DNA of 64,000 nucleotides from an uncultured Clostridia bacterium (GCA_947632025.1 CANRNN010000004.1:106370-170369); one strand, 5' to 3'; counted from the stretch's first letter, positions 50,813 to 59,509 are shown. A program made the numbers and translations. Notes: generated by a model from the sequence alone, not told the origin.

Positions 50813-53122
50813 TCACTTTTTCCGACCGAACAGCTTGCCGAAAAAGCCGTGCTTTTCGGTTCTCTCTCCGTCAGAATTCTCGGAGTTTTCTTCGGTTTTT
50901 TCGGGAGATTCCAAACTCTTTACAGATTCCTCATAGCTATCGGAAAAAACACCCACCAACACGGGCTTGGCTTTCAGCTCCTCGCCCACGTCGTTCAAGA
51001 GGTAGGTATAAGTCCGCGTCGGAACGTCGATCTTATAATCCTCAAGCCTTTCACACGTCAAAAGCTTTTCCAGTTTTTCGGTCATTCTTTCGGGAAGCGA
51101 ATCCGCGGCGGAATTGTAATACTCCTCGCAGGCGATGTTGTATTCCTCGGCGGGATTTCGCCCTGCTATCTGCGTTAAGTGAATCCCCTCGCGAAGGTAG
51201 GTCGTATAATCAAGATAATCACACCAAAACTCGTTAAGAAGCGCCGCAAGCACCTTGTTCTCCAACTGCTGAATCTCCTTTTCGCCGAATCTCTCGGCAG
51301 CCTTTTCGTAAAGTCCCGCAGCGTCCTTTTGCCACATTTCGCAGTTATACGACCCGTCAAGCAGTGATCTTCGTTTCCCGAAAGTCACTTCTCTGTGTTT
51401 TTCACCGATAAGAGTATATTTCATCAGATTCACACGCTCGTCGAAAGAGTCACCCTCCGAGATCCTCTGTATTCTCTCCACCTCTCTGAGCAGTGCTTTA
51501 TCGGAAAGAGCGCCCTCGGTTTTTTCGGTCGGATAGTGCTTGCCCGCGAGATTTTTCAGGTCGTTTTTCTCGATCATTTCGTCATCGAGAGCGGCAAAGT
51601 ATCTGCTCTCTCCCACGTCGCCCTGTCTGCCCGCTCTGCCTCGAAGCTGCTGTACTATCCTTGAGCTCTCCCGCATCGAAGTCACGAGAACGAGCAATCC
51701 ACCTGCATTTGTTACAATATCCCTGTCCGCACGATCCTCACCGCCGAGTTTGATATCCACGCCGCGTCCCGCCATATTCGTCGAGATAGTGACCGCGCCG
51801 CTTTCTCCGGCTTTAGCAATTATCGCGGCTTCCAGAGCATTGTTTTTTGCATTGAGGACCTCACACTTTACGCCGAGAGCTTTCAGATCTTCTGCGATGC
51901 TTTCGCTTTCCTCAATGCTCTCCGAGCCGACAAGCACGGGACGCTTCGCGTCGGCGGCTTCTTTTATTGCCGAAATTATTGCCCGCCGCTTTTCACCCTT
52001 ATCAAAGTAAAGCTCCAGAGGGTGGTCTTCCCTTGCGCAGGGAAGTCTTGTGGGGATGACCTCCGTGAGGATACCGTAGATCTTCTCAAACTCCTCCCGC
52101 GCCGATTCCGCCGTACCCGTCATTCCCGAAAGCTTCGGATAAAGCCGTGCGAAATATTGAAGTGCTATGCTGCCCATTATTCTCCCGCGGGAAGTAATTT
52201 TAAGTCCGTGCTTTGCTTCGACGGCAGGCTGGAGTTCTCCCGGAAAAACGCGTCCCGGAGCGGCTCTTCCCGTAAACTCGTCGATAAGCACGACCGCCCC
52301 GTCCTTGACGATATAATCTTTATTTTCCTTCAGAATATCACGCGCTTTAAGGCAGGCGGTTATCCTCGCGAGAAGCTCGGCACTTTCCTCGGCATAAATG
52401 TCACACCCGAAGATCTCCTCCGCCTTGTCCGCGCCGCTGTCGGTGAGGTACACGTTTCCGGAATCCTCGTCGAAAGCGGAATCTTCCTCTCCGAATCCGG
52501 AAATTTTCGCGTAGATCTCCCGCAGTTCTCCCGAATCGGAAACCTCGATATCTCCCGCTATAACAAGCGGTATCCTTGCCTCGTCTATAAGAATGCTGTC
52601 TGCCTCGTCGAAGATAGCGAAATCAAGCGTGTCGGGAAAAACCGCATCGTCTGCGTCAAGCGTCACAAAATCCCGCAGATAGTCAAAGCCCGCCTCTTTT
52701 GCGGTAGTGTAGACGACCTGCTTTTTGTAAAGCTCCCGCCGCTCGGCTCTCGGAGTACTTTCAACAACACACCCGACCGATACACCCATTTCATCATATA
52801 TAGGTTTCATCCAGTTTTTGTCACGCTCGGCAAGATAATCGTTAAACGTCAGAATATGCACACTATGCCCGTTGGCTGCCGCATAGCACGCCGCGAAAAC
52901 TGCTGCAAGCGTCTTGCCCTCGCCTGTCTGCATCTGTACCATTTTCCCCTCGGAAAGCGCCAACGCTGCCGCTATTTGCTCGTCAAACGGCATTATTCCG
53001 AGAGTTTTTTTTGCAGCCTTAAAGCACCCCGCAAAAACCTCTTCGATGGAATCCCCCTCACAAGCGCCTTCGGACAGTGATTTGATTTTTTCGATGATTT
53101 TTTTATCCACAATATCCACCAA
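50813..53122 (-). CDS. secA2: Short SecA-type translocation ATPase (SecA2-like)
   Basis: A 769-residue SecA homologue, shorter than housekeeping SecA (~840-900). Present: Walker A 'MQTGEGKT' at ~64-71, DEAD box 'FDEADSILIDEARIPLVIAG', a preprotein cross-linking domain, 'STNMAGRGVDIKLGG' and 'QLRGRAGRQGDVGESRYFAALDDEM', then a helical scaffold/wing region. The N-terminus is ~40 residues short and the zinc-binding SecB tail is missing, replaced by an acidic linker and a basic end 'GFFGKLFGRKK'. These features favour an accessory SecA2, though no SecY2 or dedicated substrate is visible. The start is uncertain: TTG at 53122 or GTG at 53110, the latter with GGTGG upstream. Confidence 0.85.
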   Translation of the reverse strand: MVDIVDKKIIEKIKSLSEGACEGDSIEEVFAGCFKAAKKTLGIMPFDEQIAAALALSEGKMVQMQTGEGKTLAAVFAACYAAANGHSVHILTFNDYLAERDKNWMKPIYDEMGVSVGCVVESTPRAERRELYKKQVVYTTAKEAGFDYLRDFVTLDADDAVFPDTLDFAIFDEADSILIDEARIPLVIAGDIEVSDSGELREIYAKISGFGEEDSAFDEDSGNVYLTDSGADKAEEIFGCDIYAEESAELLARITACLKARDILKENKDYIVKDGAVVLIDEFTGRAAPGRVFPGELQPAVEAKHGLKITSRGRIMGSIALQYFARLYPKLSGMTGTAESAREEFEKIYGILTEVIPTRLPCAREDHPLELYFDKGEKRRAIISAIKEAADAKRPVLVGSESIEESESIAEDLKALGVKCEVLNAKNNALEAAIIAKAGESGAVTISTNMAGRGVDIKLGGEDRADRDIVTNAGGLLVLVTSMRESSRIVQQLRGRAGRQGDVGESRYFAALDDEMIEKNDLKNLAGKHYPTEKTEGALSDKALLREVERIQRISEGDSFDERVNLMKYTLIGEKHREVTFGKRRSLLDGSYNCEMWQKDAAGLYEKAAERFGEKEIQQLENKVLAALLNEFWCDYLDYTTYLREGIHLTQIAGRNPAEEYNIACEEYYNSAADSLPERMTEKLEKLLTCERLEDYKIDVPTRTYTYLLNDVGEELKAKPVLVGVFSDSYEESVKSLESPEKTEENSENSDGERTEKHGFFGKLFGRKK

Positions 53123-53125
53123 GCC

Positions 53126-53668
53126 TTATGCAGAAACGTTATTTTTTTCGTAAGCCTCACGGGTTTCGGAGGAGATCCTGCGAATGGCGATACCGCGGTT
53201 TTCGAGCCATCTCGCGACTGTGCGCGTTGTCTGACCTAGCCGAGCCATTTCGCATAATCTCTCGAAGCTGACCCATTTTGCGGCACAGACCTCGCTTGTC
53301 TGAAGTTTCATATCTTCCAACGGTGCGTTCTTGACAAGAACGTAAAAATCCCTCAGCATACTGTCTGTTGTAAGCGTCCACTCGAACCGAAGCTCGTTGA
53401 TATCGGCATGGATACCTGTTTCCTCAAAAAGCTCTCTTACCGCAGCCTGACGGCTTGTTTCGCCCGAAACGGCGCACCCGCCCGAACATTCCCACTTGCC
53501 GCCGCTTGTTTTTTCGGGAACTCTCTGTGTAAGCAAAATTTCGCCTTTCCTGTTTATTGTCATAATCTGAACAACAATATGATACTCCCCTCTTGGGATA
53601 GCCGCTCCCCTTGGGACACGCTTTCCCAAAGGCTCTCTTGCGGAAGTGTACAAATCAAAATACTCCAT
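53126..53668 (-). CDS. NUDIX hydrolase
   Basis: A 180-residue NUDIX protein. The NUDIX box 'GGCAVSGETSRQAAVRELFEETGI' (GX5EX7REUXEEXGU) is complete, so it should hydrolyse a nucleoside-diphosphate-linked substrate with Mg2+. The N-terminal 'EYFDLYTSAREPLGKRVPRGAAIPRGEYHIVVQIMTINRKGEILLTQR' resembles isopentenyl-diphosphate-isomerase-like and YfcD-type NUDIX proteins; the substrate is not predictable. I start at MEYFDLY, which has GGAG 5 nt upstream. It is the first gene of the eight-gene operon, directly behind its promoter and 3 nt before the SecA2-like gene. Confidence 0.92.
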   Translation of the reverse strand: MEYFDLYTSAREPLGKRVPRGAAIPRGEYHIVVQIMTINRKGEILLTQRVPEKTSGGKWECSGGCAVSGETSRQAAVRELFEETGIHADINELRFEWTLTTDSMLRDFYVLVKNAPLEDMKLQTSEVCAAKWVSFERLCEMARLGQTTRTVARWLENRGIAIRRISSETREAYEKNNVSA

Positions 53669-53706
53669 AAAAACTCCAAATACAGAAAAATACTTAATCA
53701 CTATAT

Positions 53707-53735
53707 ATTATAACATATTTTAATTGAAATTTCAA
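53707..53735 (-). promoter_or_regulatory. Sigma-A promoter of the NUDIX-secA2 operon
   Basis: On the minus strand TTGAAA, 17 nt, TATAAT, about 40 nt upstream of the NUDIX start. It probably drives all eight genes down to 43569, since gaps are short and I see no internal terminator. Confidence 0.78.
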
Positions 53736-53737
53736 GG

Positions 53738-53766
53738 TTGACAGGGCAATTTTTATAGATTATAAT
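53738..53766 (+). promoter_or_regulatory. Sigma-A promoter of gph
   Basis: TTGACA, 17 nt, TATAAT, ending 39 nt before the gph ATG. It is placed back to back with the NUDIX operon promoter; the two -35 boxes are only 2 bp apart. Confidence 0.9.
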
Positions 53767-53804
53767 ATATATAGATATTTTTCTTTGAAAGGAATTTCAC
53801 AATA

Positions 53805-54455
53805 ATGTACGACCCTGTTATTTTTGACCTTGACGGGACCTTGCTTAACACTATCGGCGACCTTGCGGCGGCGGGGAATTTCACTCTGGAAAAAATGGGA
53901 TTCCCGCTTCATACTGTTGACGAATTCAGAGCTTTTGTCGGAAACGGGATAAGAAAGCTGATCGAGAGAATGCTGCCCGACGGCTGCTCGGAAGAAACGA
54001 TACAGACGGCATATTCTGTTTTCGGGGAATTTTACGAGCTGCACAAAGCTGACAAAACCATGCCATATGAGGGAATAACGGAGCTTTTGTCGGAGCTGAA
54101 CGGAATGGGAATCTCGGCACTTTGCCTTACAAATAAGGACTACAGGTTTTCAAAGGAGCTTTTGTATTCATTTTTCGGAGAGAATATAGCCGAGGTTGTC
54201 GGCGCGGGGATAGGTTATCCGATAAAACCCGAACCGTCGGGCGCGGTGTATCTTGCGGAAAAATATTCCCGAAAAAACAAAAAAACGCTGTACGTCGGTG
54301 ACAGCGGAGTAGATATGATGACCGCGAAAAACGCGGGTCTTGACGCGTGCGGAGTGCTGTGGGGATTCCGCGGAAGAGCGGAGCTTGAAAGCTGTTCGCC
54401 GAAATATTTAGCGGAAAACGTTTCGGAGCTTCGGCGTATCATAATCGGCGGATAA
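53805..54455 (+). CDS. gph: HAD hydrolase, phosphoglycolate phosphatase-like
   Basis: A 216-residue HAD phosphatase: motif I 'VIFDLDGTLLNTIGDLA', cap-domain insertion 'FRAFVGNGIRKLIERMLPDG', motif II 'ISALCLTNKD', motif III Lys in 'YPIKPEPSG', and motif IV 'TLYVGDSGVDMMTAKNAGLDACGVLWGFRGRAEL'. It removes phosphate from small phosphometabolites; Gph/PGMB-like specificity is plausible but not proven. It is monocistronic under its own promoter, and its 3' end overlaps the convergent HAD gene of the Ter operon by 17 bp. It has no evident terminator of its own. Confidence 0.88.
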   Translation: MYDPVIFDLDGTLLNTIGDLAAAGNFTLEKMGFPLHTVDEFRAFVGNGIRKLIERMLPDGCSEETIQTAYSVFGEFYELHKADKTMPYEGITELLSELNGMGISALCLTNKDYRFSKELLYSFFGENIAEVVGAGIGYPIKPEPSGAVYLAEKYSRKNKKTLYVGDSGVDMMTAKNAGLDACGVLWGFRGRAELESCSPKYLAENVSELRRIIIGG

Positions 54456-55197
54456 AGCCGAGAACGGAATCTGTAACGAACTTCGGAAAACTGCCGTCAC
54501 CGCTGAAAACTGCCGTTTCGGGAGCGCGGACAGCTTCTGAAAGCTCGTATGGAAACACAGCAAAATCGGATGCGCAGAGCATCGAAACATCTATCTCGGA
54601 ATCTCCCGCGGAAATGACAATATCCGCGCCAAGACGGGATTTTAACCGCCTTGCCGCCTCACCCTTGTTGACCTCTTTCGGCAGGAAGTAAATTTTCTTT
54701 CCGGAAGCCGACACGTTGAGCGAACACTCCTGCGACAGCTCCCTTGCGGTTTCCTCAGGAGGAACATCCTTATCACAATACACGAACAAGTACGAATCGT
54801 CCACCATTCGGCAGCGAATGAAGCGCTTGTCCTCCGAAAAACGCTCACCAAGCGCCCGAAGCTCCGATCTGTACGGTTCGATCATACGGGAATATTCCCC
54901 GCACCAGTCCGATACTCGTCCGCCGTTTTCAAGCAGAACAGCGCCGTTGGTACATACCGCAAATTCGGGCGAAAGTCCCTCAATCCACCCGATACGCGAA
55001 TACTGTTCCACCGAACGTGTCGTCACGGGAACGAATTCCGCCCGCGAGATTATCTCGCGCAGCGGCTTTTCACATTCCGGAAGAAAAAATCCCTGTTCCC
55101 TGCCGTCAAGCCGCTCTACACAAATGTCGCCGTTCTTTTTGTGCTTATGGGAATAAATAAGTGTGTTGTCGAGGTCGCAGGCAAAAAGTATCTTCAT
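54439..55197 (-). CDS. Ter-operon HAD family phosphatase
   Basis: A 252-residue HAD phosphatase of the Cof/sucrose-phosphatase-like type: motif I 'FACDLDNTLIYS', motif II 'EFVPVTTRSVEQYSRIGW', and motif IV 'GADIVISAGDSEIDVSMLCASDFAVFPYELSEAV'. A Lys in 'LPKEVNKGEAARRLKSRLG' serves as motif III. HAD phosphatases of this type are recurrent partners of PRTase, ATP-grasp and CitE-like enzymes in Ter-associated operons, where they are proposed to dephosphorylate a nucleoside-like product. It is the last gene of this operon, 9 nt after the StiP-PELOTA gene, and converges on gph. Confidence 0.85.
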   Translation of the reverse strand: MKILFACDLDNTLIYSHKHKKNGDICVERLDGREQGFFLPECEKPLREIISRAEFVPVTTRSVEQYSRIGWIEGLSPEFAVCTNGAVLLENGGRVSDWCGEYSRMIEPYRSELRALGERFSEDKRFIRCRMVDDSYLFVYCDKDVPPEETARELSQECSLNVSASGKKIYFLPKEVNKGEAARRLKSRLGADIVISAGDSEIDVSMLCASDFAVFPYELSEAVRAPETAVFSGDGSFPKFVTDSVLGFIRRL

Positions 55198-55206
55198 TAC
55201 AGCTCC

Positions 55207-56316
55207 TTAAATATCCGAAAGCGCTTTTATTATGCCGCAGGCACGATAATGCTCAAGGTCAAATCTTTCTACGGGAACGTTCTTTTCCTCCGCCAGACGG
55301 AAAATATGACCGAGGTATTTTACATCGGACATGTCGTTTACGAGAATTTTCCACGGCACTCTCCGTAAAAGCACACGCGTAGCCTCCCCTATGCCGGGCT
55401 TGATAAAATTGATATCTGTGACGCCGAAATGTTCGCGGATTTTTTCAACATCAGAAAGCCCGCGATTATCGCAAATACGTTCGGGAAGCGAAACCTCGCC
55501 GCTAGGAAATTCCTTTTCGATAGCTCCGATAAACTGATAGGTAAGGTCCTTCGGCAGCAGCTCGCGATAAAACGCTGCTCCGTGAAAATCATTCTTTCCG
55601 ATAATATCGGAACGCAGAAACGTCCTCGAAAGCAATCCCGAAACCGTCGAATTAAGACAGGAGCTGGCGATAAGGATATCCTCTCTGGTGCCGCATTTTT
55701 CGGTTATATACGCGGGGTCTGACAGCACCGCAAGAGAGCCGTCAAGCCCGTCAAATTCCCGCACAGCTGTCCTAAGCTCGCGGGCTATAGCGCCTTTTCC
55801 CACCCACCCGTCGACGAACCGGATATTTTCGGGGGAATGTTTTGAGAGAATATACTTTATGGCGTTTTTATCTATTCCGCGTCCGCGTATGATCGAGATG
55901 GTGTAATGCGGAATATCACAGCCGTAATGTGATTTTATGTAACGCTTTATAAGTATTCCGACGGGAGTCCCCGCTCTTGCAAGAGAAACAATGACGGCGT
56001 TTCTGCCTTTTTCCTCCCAGATGATACGGGAAACCGCAGCGACGGCATAAGCCGTCGGCTTCGCGAACGCCGAAAGCGCCGCATAATACGTTTCGAGATA
56101 CTTCTCGCTCGGCTCGTATTCAAGCGGGAGCATTTCCGAATAATGGACCCCGCCTTGTATCAACGGCTCCCGTTCTGCTGCGGGAAGCGGCTTTACAAGC
56201 CCCGTTATGTCTTTCAGAAGAACTGTCACGTCCTCGGTGAGATATGTTCCGAAAATTCCTATCAACCCCAAAATAAAAATATTGCCCCTAACGAAATATA
56301 AACAGACCGCCGACAT
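55207..56316 (-). CDS. StiP/PRTase_1-PELOTA family protein
   Basis: A 369-residue protein of the 'cysteine protease StiP' (PF11202-type) family with a C-terminal PELOTA-type RNA-binding domain. Visible hallmarks: 'GTYLTEDVTVLLKDI' near the start, 'GGVHYSEMLPLEYEPSEKYLETYYAAL', 'IVSLARAGTPVGILIKRYIKSHYG', 'HYTISIIRGRGID', 'FVDGWVGKGAIARELRTAV', and 'WKILVNDMSDVKYLGHIFRLAEEKNVPVE' for the PELOTA part. Despite the StiP name the core is a phosphoribosyltransferase fold. The start is uncertain: the ATG has no clear ribosome binding site, and the family homology begins only around residue 20. It is fifth in the Ter operon. Confidence 0.85.
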   Translation of the reverse strand: MSAVCLYFVRGNIFILGLIGIFGTYLTEDVTVLLKDITGLVKPLPAAEREPLIQGGVHYSEMLPLEYEPSEKYLETYYAALSAFAKPTAYAVAAVSRIIWEEKGRNAVIVSLARAGTPVGILIKRYIKSHYGCDIPHYTISIIRGRGIDKNAIKYILSKHSPENIRFVDGWVGKGAIARELRTAVREFDGLDGSLAVLSDPAYITEKCGTREDILIASSCLNSTVSGLLSRTFLRSDIIGKNDFHGAAFYRELLPKDLTYQFIGAIEKEFPSGEVSLPERICDNRGLSDVEKIREHFGVTDINFIKPGIGEATRVLLRRVPWKILVNDMSDVKYLGHIFRLAEEKNVPVERFDLEHYRACGIIKALSDI

Positions 56317-56343
56317 TTGAATGTATGTCGGAATATAAAGCTA

Positions 56344-57462
56344 TCAGTCTTTTTTCGGGAAAACCGCGAAGATCTTCCCGCAACCGCAGTCGGCAAGAGC
56401 CGCTGCCAGATCCCCAAGCCCCGCCGAAATATCCCCATCGCTGTCGGAAATTATCACAACAAAATCGTGCGGAGCAAGGTCATATATAAATGTTTCTCGT
56501 GAATCATCGTAAAAGCTCCGCAGTTTGACGCCGCTGTTTATCGGATAATTTTCGTTGTCGGAAATACCTATCGGACTTCTCGTGGTCGAGTGGCATAGAA
56601 CACACCCGCCGTTTCTTTCCTCGGATATTTCCCCAAAGATAAGCGAGGGATACATACACTCCTCCGTGCCAAGAACAAGCAGATCCGCGTTTTTCGGGAG
56701 TTTCAGGGAATCCTCGGCGCTTGCCATTATTTCATATATCTTCTGCTTGTAATAGCCGGCTTTCACGCCCTTTCGGGCGTCAGGCAGCTTTTCTTTCAGC
56801 CTTATTATTTCAACTTCCGGCTGAATTTTCTCCGTGATCTTTTCGGCTTCACGGACGGAAAATTTTTCGGCTTCCTCCGAAAAATCATCACTCTCGATTT
56901 TCACAAGATATTCCGAAGTAATGCCGTTCTCCCGCAGTCTTTCCTCATTTTCGGGAGAAACACGGTTGATTATCGAGGCAGCGATAAATTTTTTCTCCTC
57001 CGCTTCGGGGAAACGATTTTTCAGGCAATTCACGATATTTATAAGCGTCTTTCCCGTGGAGATCTCGTCGTCGATAAGAATGATCTGCGGAGTGCTTTTT
57101 ATGAACTCGGAAAGCCCCTCGGCGCAGAGTTTCTGTTCGGCGGCGTGGCTGTGTTCCTCCGAAAAATAAACGAAATTCCCCGCAAAATTTTCCCGTGTCG
57201 TATGGATATAAACGCACTCATCGGAAAAACTTTCACATACTGCCGCGCCTATCGCGGTAGCCGTTTCCGCAAATCCGATAACAAGCCCCGTGTCGGGATA
57301 TTTTGCGGCAAGCGACTTTCCGAGTGTCCTCATCATACCTAGCGATTTTTTCGGCGCTACGGGAATATGCTTCGCCTGAAGCGGATTTACAAGCAAATAA
57401 TTCCGTTTTGTGTTGTTTATCCTTTTGGCGATTTTCAGAATGTTTTGGACGGTATATTCCAT
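56344..57462 (-). CDS. Phosphoribosyltransferase-TRSP domain protein
   Basis: A 372-residue protein. The N-terminal half is a PRTase_2-type phosphoribosyltransferase with the PRPP loop 'IILIDDEISTGKTLINIV' and 'TGLVIGFAETATAIGAAVCESF'. The C-terminal half is a TRSP domain ('DLLVLGTEECMYPSLIFGEISEERNGGCVLCHSTTRSPIG' with a TRSP variant 'STTRSPIG'). It probably transfers phosphoribose to a base-like acceptor in the Ter-associated pathway. I choose the ATG at 57462 because GAGGAG lies 4 nt upstream; a TTG four codons earlier is the alternative. The ribosome binding site overlaps the stop codon of the ATP-grasp gene. Confidence 0.87.
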   Translation of the reverse strand: MEYTVQNILKIAKRINNTKRNYLLVNPLQAKHIPVAPKKSLGMMRTLGKSLAAKYPDTGLVIGFAETATAIGAAVCESFSDECVYIHTTRENFAGNFVYFSEEHSHAAEQKLCAEGLSEFIKSTPQIILIDDEISTGKTLINIVNCLKNRFPEAEEKKFIAASIINRVSPENEERLRENGITSEYLVKIESDDFSEEAEKFSVREAEKITEKIQPEVEIIRLKEKLPDARKGVKAGYYKQKIYEIMASAEDSLKLPKNADLLVLGTEECMYPSLIFGEISEERNGGCVLCHSTTRSPIGISDNENYPINSGVKLRSFYDDSRETFIYDLAPHDFVVIISDSDGDISAGLGDLAAALADCGCGKIFAVFPKKD

Positions 57463-57470
57463 AATTCTCC

Positions 57471-58481
57471 TCAATATATCAGAACCGGCGTTTCAAGATT
57501 TGCCGTTTTCGGCAATATCTCCGAGCTTTCGGGATATTTCCACGGCAGCTCCTCTCCGAAAAGCGCATAAAGCGCTATTTTCGGTATATTTATCCTTGCC
57601 GCGGCACAGGACTGTTGAAGCCCGCCCGACATACGCGTGTTGACCTCCAGAAGATAAGCCTGTCCGTTTTGCAGGCGGAATTGAATGTTAGCTGGAGTTT
57701 GCAGATTTAATTCCCGCATAATATCGCGGCAGTATCCCATTATCTTTTCGTTGAATTTTATTTCGGAAATCCGATAATGTGACTTGAACCGCGGAATTAT
57801 TATCTCACCCGATGGCGTTGCCAGACAGTCCGCGCTTATTTCTCCGTCCGCGAGATACGGCATAAGCAGATACGGTATTGAGAAATCATACTCCGATATA
57901 ACACGCTTCATAGCGTCGATAGTTATCTTCGTTCCGGGTTTGGAGTAAACACCCGAAACGCTCTCTATCGTGTTGTCTATGACCCTGAAGCTCCTTGCGC
58001 CCTCGTCAGTGACCAGCTTTGCGCATACTCTTCCGCCCTCGGCGGCAAGGCTCTCGTAAGCTGAAACGAACTGTTCGGCATTGTTCGCGACTTTATACGG
58101 CGGAATAAATTCCCGCCCCTCAAAACGGCGGTATGTCCTGCCCTTGTTTTCAAGCAGGTCGATAACGTCCGCGTCGGGCTCTGCAAAAAGTTTAGTCCCG
58201 ATTTTCCCGAATTCGGAACGGGCGCGGACTATTTCCGCCTGATATCTTCTCGGAACAAAAACGTCGATCTTATTCTCCCTGCAAAAGTTAAGACAGAATT
58301 CAACATAATCCCCGCAGGAGATGTCGCTTTCCTCCACGAACCACCGTGCGCACTTCATTTTGTAGAGTGCGTCGGGATTCGTACTTGACCCGTAAAACTC
58401 GCACCCGCCGCCCTCTCCCATAAGGTCGATAAGATGATACGCCGTCGTGAACCAGTGATTGAACCAGATGCGCTTATTCAT
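57471..58481 (-). CDS. Ter-associated ATP-grasp ligase
   Basis: A 336-residue ATP-grasp protein: 'RIWFNHWFTTAYHLIDLMGEGG' pre-ATP-grasp Rossmann start, 'IDVFVPRRYQAEIV', 'GGRVCAKLVTDEGARSFRVI' for the nucleotide-binding lobe, 'YLLMPYLADGEISADCLATPSGEIIIPRFKSHYR' and 'FRLQNGQAYLLEVNTRMSGGLQQSCAAARINIPKIAL' with the metal-binding 'LEVNTRMSGG' motif. It likely ligates a carboxylate to an amine using ATP. It matches the ATPgrasp_Ter type found next to terD. Its start overlaps the end of the CitE-like gene by 8 nt, indicating coupling. Confidence 0.88.
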   Translation of the reverse strand: MNKRIWFNHWFTTAYHLIDLMGEGGGCEFYGSSTNPDALYKMKCARWFVEESDISCGDYVEFCLNFCRENKIDVFVPRRYQAEIVRARSEFGKIGTKLFAEPDADVIDLLENKGRTYRRFEGREFIPPYKVANNAEQFVSAYESLAAEGGRVCAKLVTDEGARSFRVIDNTIESVSGVYSKPGTKITIDAMKRVISEYDFSIPYLLMPYLADGEISADCLATPSGEIIIPRFKSHYRISEIKFNEKIMGYCRDIMRELNLQTPANIQFRLQNGQAYLLEVNTRMSGGLQQSCAAARINIPKIALYALFGEELPWKYPESSEILPKTANLETPVLIY

Positions 58482-59445
58482 CGGCTTCCTCCCTGATACC
58501 GTAAATTTCCCCGAACAACAAAACGCGTTCCGCCCATTTTCTGTGAACCTTGACCTCGTTCATACGCGAGCGTCCGCTGCCCGCAACTCCGAGAGAATTA
58601 TCCCACGAGAGAATACGTCCGGCGTCCTCAAAGTCCTCCCGTGATACCTTCATACTCTCGAAAATAAGCGGCAGCTGCGACGGGTGTATCGCCGTTTTTC
58701 CGATGAAACCGTTCAGTCTGTCAAGAGCAAGCTCCCGCTGCAAGCCGTCAGCCCATGCTCCGTTTCTATCACTTCCGTAATACTCCCACACTGCGCCCGA
58801 CACAACGTATTCCGACAAAAAAACATTAAGGATATCCGTGAGGATATCACGGACTGTCCCGATGTCATAAATTGTCTGATCCCGCCCCCGCCGAAGTCCA
58901 TAAAGATTGCAGAAATCATTCCCGCCCACACGGACGTTCAGCACGTTGTCGGAAGCTTTATCAAGCAAGTTTTTCAGTTTTGCAAGCGCGTTTGTCCTTG
59001 TGGAAATATCCGCTATTTCCCGTGTTTCAAGAATGGGCATACAATATGTGTCAAGCTTTTGTATTTCTTCAAGAAAGCTCTCCGCGTTGGAGCTGTCGAA
59101 CTTTGGCAGTATATACCCCGTAAGTATTTCGGCAGCGCCGCCGAGCTTTTTATGTACTCTCCGAAGATGTTCGGGGTTTCGTACCCTCACGAACATTTTC
59201 GGCAGTTTTTCCGTGGAAGCTTGCGAATCCGCGATCTTTCCGAGAGTAAAGGCAAGCGTGTTTTCCGCTTCATCAAGCGCATTGTCGGGGATAGTGTCCT
59301 CAAGGCAGAACGCCGCTGAAGTGAGAAACTCTATGCTCCCCGAAATTATTTTATCTGCGATCTTTTCGTTGGCAGCAGGAGTATACAATAATCCTCCCAG
59401 CGAATACGAAAGCCGTTTTTTATCACTTGTTTTAATTGTTTTCAA
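58474..59445 (-). CDS. CitE/HpcH-like C-C bond lyase of the Ter operon
   Basis: A 323-residue TIM-barrel enzyme related to HpcH/HpaI aldolase and citrate lyase beta subunit: 'YSLGGLLYTPAANEKIADKI', 'AAFCLEDTIPDNALDEAENTLAFTLG', 'MFVRVRNPEHLRRV', 'GYILPKFDSSNAESFLEEI', 'YCMPILETREIADI', 'VRVGGNDFCNLYGLRR', 'GFIGKTAIHPSQLPLI'. The acidic metal ligands (Glu in CLED, later GGND) are in place. The start is TTG: a TAG stop lies two codons upstream in frame and no ATG or GTG is available, so the weak start may limit translation. It follows terD after a terminator. Confidence 0.86.
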   Translation of the reverse strand: MKTIKTSDKKRLSYSLGGLLYTPAANEKIADKIISGSIEFLTSAAFCLEDTIPDNALDEAENTLAFTLGKIADSQASTEKLPKMFVRVRNPEHLRRVHKKLGGAAEILTGYILPKFDSSNAESFLEEIQKLDTYCMPILETREIADISTRTNALAKLKNLLDKASDNVLNVRVGGNDFCNLYGLRRGRDQTIYDIGTVRDILTDILNVFLSEYVVSGAVWEYYGSDRNGAWADGLQRELALDRLNGFIGKTAIHPSQLPLIFESMKVSREDFEDAGRILSWDNSLGVAGSGRSRMNEVKVHRKWAERVLLFGEIYGIREEADE

Positions 59446-59463
59446 TTCCTATCCCTGTTCCGC

Positions 59464-59500
59464 AAAAAATAAGGGCGGAAACGACAAAATTCCCGCCCTT
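59464..59500 (-). terminator. Intercistronic terminator between terD and the CitE-like gene
   Basis: On the minus strand AAGGGCGG and CCGCCCTT form an 8-bp stem with a 14-nt loop, followed by ATTTTTT. It begins 10 nt after the terD stop codon. No new promoter is evident in the 64 nt before the next gene, so the biosynthetic genes are probably expressed by read-through at a lower level than terD. Confidence 0.82.
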
Positions 59501-59509
59501 TCTTAAAAA

